NCBI RefSeq assembly: GCF_004340205.1
Contig: NZ_SLWB01000002.1
Location: 186,001 to 250,000, forward strand
Direction of reading: 5' to 3'
Origin: Acetobacteroides hydrogenigenes
GTDB taxonomy: Bacteria; Bacteroidota; Bacteroidia; Bacteroidales; ZOR0009
DNA: 64,000 nucleotides
The position numbers and the translations under genes are program-made. The notes under the pieces are model-generated. The model had not been told where the DNA came from, ran no database searches, and saw only the letters and a list, made by a program, of their open reading frames with translations. Below are positions 9,335-16,196 of the stretch, piece after piece. Each line of letters starts with the position of its first letter. The first letter of the stretch is position 1.

Positions 9335-9418
9335 TTGTTTTTTGTTTGGAGATGTCTTGGGTCGCTCTTTCAATAATCTTTAGCCGACATTATAGCTTGT
9401 AGCCTGTAATTAGCAATC

Positions 9419-11845
9419 TTATTCCTTTATGGTTGATATTGTTAGCTTACCTTCCTTGAGCTCATCACCCGAAACCGTTAATTCCATATTTCCTGCTTGG
9501 GTCGATGACTGAACCAAGACAACTAGCTTGCCACTAAAGGCCTTCATGGTGGGCTTGTGGAACACCTCCAGCGAGGTTGCATCGCCATTGCAAGCGGCCC
9601 TGTATTTGCCGGTGCCCTTTACCTTAAAGTATAGCCTGTTGGAGGCGTTGGGGCAGGGGTTACCCTGCTTATCGACAATGGTAGCGGTTACGTAGCATAG
9701 GTCTTCGCCATTTGCGGTGATCGTTTGCCTGTCGGCTTCGAGCTTAATATGATGGGGTTTGCCTGCTGTTACCACTGTTTTTTCGGCAGCGGGTTTTCCC
9801 TTATCGTCGTAGGCCACCACTTTTAATGTTCCCGGCTCGTACTTCACATCCATCCACATCAACCGGTAACGGTTTAGCTTCGATTGGGTACTCTTTTTTT
9901 GTATCCCCTGGCTTTTCCCGTTAACAAAGAGTTCGGCGCTGTTGTAGCTTGTGTATACGAAAACTGGAGTTGTCTGACCCTCGCGTCCTTCCCAGTTCCA
10001 GTGGGGAAGAATGTGTAAAGTAGTGTCTTTTGTGTTCCAACGGCTACGGTATAGGTAGAACCTATCTTTAGGCAAGCCTGCAAGGTCGCAGATGCCAAAG
10101 TAGGAGCTTCGCGAAGGCCAGTAGTTGTCGTAGGGTGTTGGCTCTCCTAGGTAGTCGAAGCCCGTCCATACAAATTCGCCGATAACCCAAGGTTTGTCAT
10201 CCTGCTGAATGAAGTCATCTTCTGGGATATTCGACCAATCGCAGAATTCTAGGTCGTAGGAAGAGCACTGTAGGTCGGGATAGGTTTTATCTGGTTTGCT
10301 TACAACCGGAAATTTGTAGATGCCCCTCGAGCTTACCGTCGATGCTGTTTCAGATCCCAAAAGAATCCCCTGAGGAAATCTTTGGTAAGCTTCATCGTAG
10401 AGGTGCACGCGGTAGTTTAGGCCCGGAATGTCCAATATAGCGCCAAAGCCGCTTTCCATTACCGCCTTAACCTGATCCATCCCCACGGTTACGGGTCTAG
10501 TTGGGTCTTCGCGATGGAAAATATCCTGAAGCCACTTTAGCCTTTTTACTCCGTCGCTGCCCCACTGATCTGGCACCTCGTTACCGGCGCTCCACATTAC
10601 AATGCAGGGATGATTTTTGGTGGCGCGTACCAGGTTCTCCACGTCTTTTTCTGCCCATTCGTCAAAGTACAGGTTGTAGCCATTCTTTACCTTTGGCTTT
10701 TTCCATTCGTCGAAGCTCTCGGCTAGGAACAGGAAGCCCATTTCGTCGCATAGCTCCAGCTGCTCGATGGAGGGCATGTTGTGCGACGAACGAATGGCGT
10801 TACAGCCCATATCCTTCAGGATGGTTAGCTGTCGTTTGAGAGCCGCCCGGTTTACTGCGGTACCAATGGGACCTAAGTCGTGATGCAAGCACACCCCTTT
10901 GAACTTTGTTACCTTACCGTTAAGCTCGAACCCCTTGGCGGCGCTGTAGCTGATCTGGCGTATCCCGAATCGGACAACCTCCGAGTCTTTTAGCGCATTA
11001 CCCTGGTAGAGCTTTAGCTCGGCTGTATATAGGTAGGGCGTTTCGGGGCTCCATAGATTGGGATTCTTAACGGTAATGTTCTGCTCTATTTCGTTGCCGA
11101 ATCTTTCCGACGAAACTTTTTCGGCTACCGTATTGCCTTTGGCATCCCTAATCGTTGCTTTTACCGTAAGGTTTTCGCCCTGAACCTGCGAGCGGATGTT
11201 TACCCTGGCGATGTTATCGGAAACGGATGGCGTTGTGATAAAATGTCCCCAATGCTTAAAGTTCTCCCGATTCTTGACGATTACCCTAACCTTGCGGTAC
11301 AATCCTGCGCCCGGATACCACCGGGACGAAAAGGGTTGGTTTTCGAGCCGGACCGCAACTACGTTCTTCTTGCCCGCTTGTAGGTAGCTTGAGATATCGA
11401 AGTAGAAGTAGCTGTAGCCGTAAGGTCGATTTCCAACTTTTACGCCATTTACAAACACCTCGGCATTGCTCATGGCTCCGTCAAAGGTGATCAGTGCCTG
11501 TTTATCGTTGCTGAATACAGGTAGATCTAGCGTGGTTCGGTACCAGCCCACCCCGATAAAAGGCAAAGCTCCCGTTCTACCCGTTTTTTCCGTAGCCACC
11601 TTCTCGTTGTTCTGCTCTATCCTGACAACCTGCTTATCGATCTCCTTATCAAAAGGACCGTAAATCGCCCAATCGTGGGGTATCTTTACCGTCTCCCAGT
11701 ACGAGTCGTCGAAATCAGCTCGTGAGGCGGATGCATTATCTGCTCTAGAAAATTTCCATAAGCTCAGCTCCTTAACTTCGGTTTGCGCCAAAGATGTTGA
11801 ACCGTAAGCTAGCAGCAGCAGGATAAAAGTAAGACTTCGTCTCAT
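9419..11845 (-). CDS. Glycoside hydrolase family 2 enzyme (beta-galactosidase-like)
   Basis: An 808-residue secreted or periplasmic enzyme with a signal peptide ending at SLAQ. It shows the GH2 order: N-terminal sugar-binding jelly roll (residues 25-190), an Ig-like domain, then a TIM barrel with acid/base E423 in SAGNEVPDQW and nucleophile E557 in VIGEFVWTGFDYLG. C-terminal Ig-like modules resemble the DUF4982 and invasin-type domains common in Bacteroidota GH2 enzymes. These enzymes cleave terminal beta-galactosides or related glycans. No SusC/SusD pair is nearby, so it is not in an obvious polysaccharide utilisation locus. The exact substrate is not decidable here. Confidence 0.92.
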   Translation of the reverse strand: MRRSLTFILLLLAYGSTSLAQTEVKELSLWKFSRADNASASRADFDDSYWETVKIPHDWAIYGPFDKEIDKQVVRIEQNNEKVATEKTGRTGALPFIGVGWYRTTLDLPVFSNDKQALITFDGAMSNAEVFVNGVKVGNRPYGYSYFYFDISSYLQAGKKNVVAVRLENQPFSSRWYPGAGLYRKVRVIVKNRENFKHWGHFITTPSVSDNIARVNIRSQVQGENLTVKATIRDAKGNTVAEKVSSERFGNEIEQNITVKNPNLWSPETPYLYTAELKLYQGNALKDSEVVRFGIRQISYSAAKGFELNGKVTKFKGVCLHHDLGPIGTAVNRAALKRQLTILKDMGCNAIRSSHNMPSIEQLELCDEMGFLFLAESFDEWKKPKVKNGYNLYFDEWAEKDVENLVRATKNHPCIVMWSAGNEVPDQWGSDGVKRLKWLQDIFHREDPTRPVTVGMDQVKAVMESGFGAILDIPGLNYRVHLYDEAYQRFPQGILLGSETASTVSSRGIYKFPVVSKPDKTYPDLQCSSYDLEFCDWSNIPEDDFIQQDDKPWVIGEFVWTGFDYLGEPTPYDNYWPSRSSYFGICDLAGLPKDRFYLYRSRWNTKDTTLHILPHWNWEGREGQTTPVFVYTSYNSAELFVNGKSQGIQKKSTQSKLNRYRLMWMDVKYEPGTLKVVAYDDKGKPAAEKTVVTAGKPHHIKLEADRQTITANGEDLCYVTATIVDKQGNPCPNASNRLYFKVKGTGKYRAACNGDATSLEVFHKPTMKAFSGKLVVLVQSSTQAGNMELTVSGDELKEGKLTISTIKE

Positions 11846-12214
11846 GTTGATGTCTGGTTTTAAATGATTCGATGGAGATACTTTAGGGTAGCAAGCACCT
11901 CGGGTTTCAGTTCTCTCAGCTTGGGATACGGCGGTTGTGTAGTAGTAAGCTGCCGCTTATCGCTTTAACCGTTTGTGTATACCTCAAATGGTAAATATAA
12001 ACCCAAAGATCTTTGAGACCAAGAGGTTTTAAAGAAAGGATAGAGGATGCGACCTGTGCTAGATACAGGCTCTACTTTTATCCTCCCTTACTCTGTTTGA
12101 GCTTAATAGGCGTGGTTCATCTGCTGCTTGAGCAACGAAAGTGCTTAGCTTATACCGCGTGGTTTATCCGTTGATGCTTACTGGTGGGGCGGTCTTCTCG
12201 GTTGGTTGCTTGTG
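11846..12214. other. 369-bp intergenic region, no gene seen
   Basis: The region between the GH2 start and the SLATT-like stop holds no plausible reading frame, tRNA or strong terminator. I found no clear TAnnTTTG box for the GH2 gene. Confidence 0.4.
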
Positions 12215-12697
12215 CTATTTCTCCTTCGAAGTTGCCTTGTTGACCTTTTTATGGGCAATGTCGTAGATTTTATTAGGAATAGCAGGCGTACTTTTTTCCA
12301 GCTCGCTCCACTTCTTGTTAATTTCTTGGAGCTTGTCAATGTCTTTATCCGATAGCCCTTCCAATATTTTTAACTCCAGATCGCGCCTTAGCTTGCCAAA
12401 CGAAGCTAGGGCCTGATTGTGCATGGCTGCTAGTTCGCCATACTTTAAAAATGATGTGGCAGCGGATGTTAATGTGGTTATTATGCTGATTAATCCGGCA
12501 ATGACGATCCAGTACTTGTTTCCGGTTTGTGAAATGGAGGTAAAAATTGCCGTGGCAACTAGTGCCGATAGTAGGGTTGAGATAAGTCCAATTACTCGAT
12601 TGAGCATGGCATAGTGAGAAAAGGCAATGCTGTGAGCTACATGTCTGATGCGTAAGCCCTTTTCCCATTGTTTGATGGTTTTATTATCCTCTTCCAT
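12215..12697 (-). CDS. SLATT-domain-like two-TM membrane protein
   Basis: This 160-residue protein has an amphipathic N-terminal helix, two adjacent hydrophobic helices (about residues 36-57 and 63-87) and a long charged C-terminal helical tail. That order, with the AHSIAFSHYAMLNRVIG lead-in, resembles SLATT domains, predicted pore-forming effectors in nucleotide-signalling conflict systems. SLATT proteins usually sit beside a nucleotidyltransferase, SLOG or reverse-transcriptase partner; none is present here. It could instead be a house-keeping stand-alone SLATT. The family call is from pattern, not from a search. Confidence 0.6.
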   Translation of the reverse strand: MEEDNKTIKQWEKGLRIRHVAHSIAFSHYAMLNRVIGLISTLLSALVATAIFTSISQTGNKYWIVIAGLISIITTLTSAATSFLKYGELAAMHNQALASFGKLRRDLELKILEGLSDKDIDKLQEINKKWSELEKSTPAIPNKIYDIAHKKVNKATSKEK

Positions 12698-12867
12698 GTT
12701 GTTTAGAATTCAGCGTATAGTGTAAACAATGCCTTTGCTCCAAAAGTTTCCTAGAGCCATTCAAGAAACGCAGGAACGATCAAACGAGTGCAATATGGGA
12801 GAGAATAATTAATGCTATTAGTGGGGTTGTTCCAGTCTTGGTTTTCACGAACTGTTTCTTAAGTCGA

Positions 12868-13080
12868 GTTGTTCCCCGAACGTACCCCGAGCCGCTTCCC
12901 GAGCGGATTCTAGGAGTCCCCCGAGCGGAGTCGAGGCGTCCCCCGAGCGGAGTCGAGGGGGGGGCATTGTTGAAGAGTTCCTCTCGACTCCGCTCGAGGA
13001 ACGGAAGCCTTGAGTGTTCTCCGATTGCTCCCCCGAGCCTTACCCCGAGCCGTCCCCCGAGCGAAGTCGAGGGGGGAGTC
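12868..13080. repeat. GC-rich palindromic repeat array, part 1 (GIY-YIG 3' side)
   Basis: This array contains several copies of a unit with core CCCCGAGCGGAGTCGAG and its variants (GAGCGAAGTCGAG), some tandem at 21-22 bp. It also contains one longer hairpin at 12977-13002 with 7-bp arms GTTCCTC / GAGGAAC around a TCGACTCCGCTC centre. The unit is an imperfect palindrome. It lies immediately after the stop of the GIY-YIG gene and is much more GC-rich than flanking DNA. Confidence 0.9.
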
Positions 13081-13089
13081 GAGGGGGGC

Positions 13090-13395
13090 CTACTCCCTAT
13101 TCCTAAAATGGCTTTTATTTTGGCAGATTGCTAAATCATGAAGGTTTTGAGGTTTACTCTCAATAAGCGCCTTTTTCTTCTTATGGCTCCAGTTCTGGAT
13201 CTGCTTCTCCCTATAGTAGGCCTCATCGATTCGGTTAAACTCCTCGAAGTACACCAGCTTTACGGGTAGGTTCTTCTTGGTGAAGTTCGCGCCTTCTCCA
13301 TTCTGATGCTCGGACAGCCTTCTTTCAATATCGTTTGTGCTTCCGGTATAGTATAGCCCGTTGGCGCATTCGAGGATGTACATGTATCCTTTCAT
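13090..13395 (-). CDS. Small GIY-YIG nuclease family protein
   Basis: This 101-residue protein is a minimal GIY-YIG domain. It has the YMYILEC strand, then LYYTGSTNDIERRLSEH (the YxG-R core with the catalytic arginine region) and the EAYYREKQIQNWSHKKK segment that holds the metal-binding glutamate. GIY-YIG enzymes nick or cleave DNA. The gene lies between two GC-rich palindromic repeat arrays, 10 bp from the one on its 3' side and 25 bp from the one on its 5' side. Small GIY-YIG proteins are abundant in this phylum, with no established role I can name. The context suggests a link to the repeats. Confidence 0.88.
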   Translation of the reverse strand: MKGYMYILECANGLYYTGSTNDIERRLSEHQNGEGANFTKKNLPVKLVYFEEFNRIDEAYYREKQIQNWSHKKKKALIESKPQNLHDLAICQNKSHFRNRE

Positions 13396-13419
13396 GGTTG
13401 GATGTGGTTGGTGACCTGT

Positions 13420-13762
13420 ACCCCTCGACTCCGCTCGGGGTACGGAGTTCTGTTCAATGTTCTTCTAGCGCATCCCGAGCGTTCCCCGAGCGGAGTCGAG
13501 GGGGAGTTGTTGAAGAGTTCCTCTCGACTCCGCTCGAGGAACGGGAAACTTTGAGTTGTCTCTCAAGCGGAATCTATGTGCTTCCCGAGCCGTCCCCCGA
13601 GCGAAGTCGAGGGGAAGTTGAGGGGAAGTTGTTGAAGAGTTCCTCTCGGCTCCGCTCGAGGAACGGGAAACTTCGAGTTGTCTCTCAAGCGGAATCTAGG
13701 TGCACCCCGAGCCGTACCCCGAGCGAAGTCGAGGGGGGTCGAGGGGAAATCGAGGGGGAAGG
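13420..13762. repeat. GC-rich palindromic repeat array, part 2 (between GIY-YIG and helical gene)
   Basis: This array opens with CCCCTCGACTCCGCTCGGGG (13420-13440) and holds two copies of the GTTCCTC / GAGGAAC hairpin (13517-13542 and 13639-13664). Around each is a duplicated ~125-bp block with the shared flank 'GGGAAACTT(T/C)GAGTTGTCTC'. Open frames across it are translations of the repeats. The duplicated block shows recent local amplification. Confidence 0.9.
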
Positions 13763-13763
13763 G

Positions 13764-14693
13764 CTAGTTCACCCCCTCCTTCTTCTTCAGCATTACCTCT
13801 AAGCGTAAGGGGGTATTGTCGGCAACGGTAAACTGCTGGATGTGCGTTTCGCAGCCAATCTTTTCTACAATCATCTCGTAGATGTCGAACTCGCGCTTGT
13901 TGTTGCGGATTTCGCCGGATTTGCCCGTTCGTCGGTCGATCAGCACGTAGGGCTTATCCTTTTCCTTTTTGGTGGTCGACTGCACCACCACACGGGCATT
14001 CTCTTCGGGTTTTCCGGTTTCGCTGTTTACCACGGAGATGGTAAATAGCAGCTCGGTATACTCCTTCTTGTTACGTACTTCGGTATACCCCTTAAAGGCT
14101 TCGGGATGGGTGAGGCTGATGATGTCCACCACCATATCCATTTCGTTTAGCAGCTCCTTGCCTTCCTCAATGAGCGCATCCAGCTCCACTCGCTTTACCC
14201 TTTTCTCCTCTTGGTATGCCTCCAAAGCGGTATTGGCGGTTGTCAGCTGCTGCATGTTTGCTTCGATAGCAGCCAGCTGCTCTTCGGTAATGTTGTAAAT
14301 GGCAAGGTTGGTAAGATTATCGCGGGCAATCTTTAGCACCGACTTTACGCTGGCTTGGATAGCCTTATACGTGGCACGTTTTATCTCTGTACGGGTGATA
14401 TGCAGCTCGGCTACCATTGCCGTATTGTTCTGCTTCGTAAAGTACACCTCAAGCGCTTTGATTACCGCATACAGCGGAGCTACAACTTTTTCGCTTGCGA
14501 AGGTTACAGCTACTACTACCGACTTGTTTTCTGTGGCGACGAACTCTAACACCTTTTCGGTCTTTCCGATTAGCGTATCCGATTTGGTTAAAAGCTCCTT
14601 AGCTGCTGGCATCGAGTTAATAGCTTCGTTACCCTTTGCGTACTTGCATACTGCCGAAATCATTCGTAGGAATACCTTGTTAAATTCTTTCAT
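13764..14693 (-). CDS. Helical hypothetical protein with C-terminal Ig-like domain
   Basis: I do not recognise this 309-residue protein. It has no signal peptide and no membrane segment. Residues 1-200 are predicted almost wholly helical, with an acidic coiled-coil-like stretch at 150-185. The last ~90 residues are beta-rich (LLFTISVVNSETGKPEENA...), like a carboxypeptidase-regulatory or Ig-like fold. It is bracketed by GC-rich repeat arrays: array part 2 abuts its stop codon, and part 3 begins 271 bp upstream of its start. Like the two DUF6261-like genes in this window, it is a cytosolic helical protein with a repeat array upstream. Confidence 0.75.
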   Translation of the reverse strand: MKEFNKVFLRMISAVCKYAKGNEAINSMPAAKELLTKSDTLIGKTEKVLEFVATENKSVVVAVTFASEKVVAPLYAVIKALEVYFTKQNNTAMVAELHITRTEIKRATYKAIQASVKSVLKIARDNLTNLAIYNITEEQLAAIEANMQQLTTANTALEAYQEEKRVKRVELDALIEEGKELLNEMDMVVDIISLTHPEAFKGYTEVRNKKEYTELLFTISVVNSETGKPEENARVVVQSTTKKEKDKPYVLIDRRTGKSGEIRNNKREFDIYEMIVEKIGCETHIQQFTVADNTPLRLEVMLKKKEGVN

Positions 14694-14865
14694 GGAACTA
14701 GTTTTTAGTTGGATCTAAGACACTGTTGTAAGCTGTTTTGTGCTTGTTGTTTTAGGTTTTGACTTTTGTTTTCGCTGGTGCCATCTTTAGCGCCTACCAT
14801 TGTCGGGGCTGTAGGGGGCTACCAGAGATTTTTCTACCTTAATGCCCAAATTTACAGCTGGGTAT

Positions 14866-14918
14866 CCGTATTTTTTATGTAGAAAATACCTGTTTTGCTA
14901 AAACAGGTATAAATACGG
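14866..14918. repeat. Nested inverted repeat upstream of the 309-aa gene
   Basis: An inner perfect 11-bp stem ATACCTGTTTT / AAAACAGGTAT has a 3-nt GCT loop (14886-14910). It is enclosed by outer 8-bp arms CCGTATTT (14866-14873) and AAATACGG (14911-14918). It is too short-looped for a typical operator; it could be a terminator-like or cruciform element. Confidence 0.6.
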
Positions 14919-14963
14919 GTATCGCACTAAAAGCGGGTGATTTTTACGTGCTTTTTCGGAGTT

Positions 14964-15254
14964 GTCCCCCGAGCGGAGTTGAGGTGCTCCCCGAGCGAAG
15001 TCGAGGGGGGAGTTGTTGATAGGTTCCTCTCGGCTCCGCTCGAGGAACGGAAGCACCGAGTGTTCTTTCCGAGCGCTCTCTGGGCGTAGTCGAGGCGTCT
15101 CCCCGAGCGAAGTTGAGGCGTCCCCCGAGCGAAGTCGAGTGCCCCCCGAGCGGAGTCGAGGCGTCCCCCGAGCGGAGTCGAGGCGTCCCCCGAGCGTAGT
15201 CGAGGCGTCCCCCGAGCGTAGTCGAGTGTCCCCCGAGCGTAGTCGAGGGGGGGG
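14964..15254. repeat. GC-rich palindromic repeat array, part 3 with clear 21-22 bp tandem units
   Basis: CCCCGAGCG cores start at 15101, 15123, 15144, 15166, 15188, 15210 and 15231, that is every 21 or 22 bp. Upstream in the same array is a fourth GTTCCTC / GAGGAAC hairpin (15023-15048). The centre base varies (GGAG, GAAG, GTAG), so copies have diverged while spacing was kept. Confidence 0.92.
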
Positions 15255-15498
15255 CAAGGAAACCCCCATTTAGCTTAATACTATTCCTATTGAGCTAAAT
15301 ACTTTCTGTTAAATATGCCCAGTTTGTTGATAATTTAGTTTATTGTGTTGATATTCAGATTTTACGAGTCAATTACATGTCGAAAAAATTGACGATACGC
15401 TCTAATATTCTGCGAAATATTAGCATACATAAAGAAATTTGAACAAAACAGAGGGTTACTAATCGAATTCAGACAAACACTTCAGTAAAATTATGAAA

Positions 15499-15942
15499 CA
15501 CTCATCCAAGAAAATCAAACACTAGCATAAAAAAATCAAACACTTTGCTCCGATTATTAGCTGCTAACTTTCAAAAATCGATTACTGATGGGAAAAGCTG
15601 CGAGCTATCTCTCAAAAATGGGTGAACAACCTAAAACACGGCATCACCCATTCAATTCTACGCATTACTAGATTAATTCTAGGCATCACTTACCCAATCC
15701 TACGAATCACTACCTCAATTCTGAGAATTACTTCCTCAAAAAAAGGAAACACTTTCGCGTGGTTCTTCTTTTGCTGGTTGTAGAAATTGCACACTTGCCT
15801 GCCGAAAACTAAAGTACCCATAGCTCTACCCCGTACGGTACCTTGTAGCCGTACTACTCATCCCTGCTTTATAGCTACTTTTCTAAAAAGCACCATCACT
15901 TCCCTTCAAAACACCAACACTTCCACAAAAAACGGAATCACA
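15499..15942. repeat. Degenerate 21-bp phased array (CACT/TACT core)
   Basis: A CACT, TACT or CACC/CACA core recurs at 15499, 15520, 15541, 15583, then 15645, 15666, 15687, 15708, 15729, 15750, 15792, 15855, 15876, 15897, 15918 and 15939. All intervals are multiples of 21 bp except one 62-bp step. The bases between cores vary greatly (A/T-rich, often AATTCTA). The array occupies the middle of a 1.5-kb gap before the alpha-amylase gene; no gene is seen in 15255-16196. Confidence 0.8.
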
Positions 15943-16196
15943 TTTTCTGAGAATGGATCTTCCCTAACCTGATAGACGGGGGAAACCAGCCGAAATCCTA
16001 GGGAGTACCCATCTTTCTATTGCAAAAAGTCGTCGGTTTGTACCGAATGGCATTCCCTTCATCCTTCATTCTACCCATACAGGCTTTTTGCCCTTTAGCG
16101 CTTGGCCTATTTTCCTTATGTTCGATGTTGTAAATTGCAGCTGGTGCGCAATAGTATCGCTGAGCCAATTACCGGAATAAAAACAACACTCGCATA

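Noticed and set aside
12215-13395. A SLATT plus GIY-YIG defence system
   Set aside because: The two genes are 392 bp apart with a repeat array between them, and no sensor or signal enzyme is present; there is no evidence that they act together.
12838-13802. Plus-strand frames in the GC-rich arrays (98 and 155 codons)
   Set aside because: The peptides are translated palindromic repeats rich in P, S, R and E; one overlaps the GIY-YIG gene antisense.
14898-15273. Frames of 123 and 86 codons in array part 3
   Set aside because: Both are repetitive translations of the 21-22 bp units, open on both strands because the unit lacks stops.
15787-15972. A 61-codon frame before the amylase gene
   Set aside because: It lies in the degenerate 21-bp array and the threonine-rich peptide follows the CACT cores.
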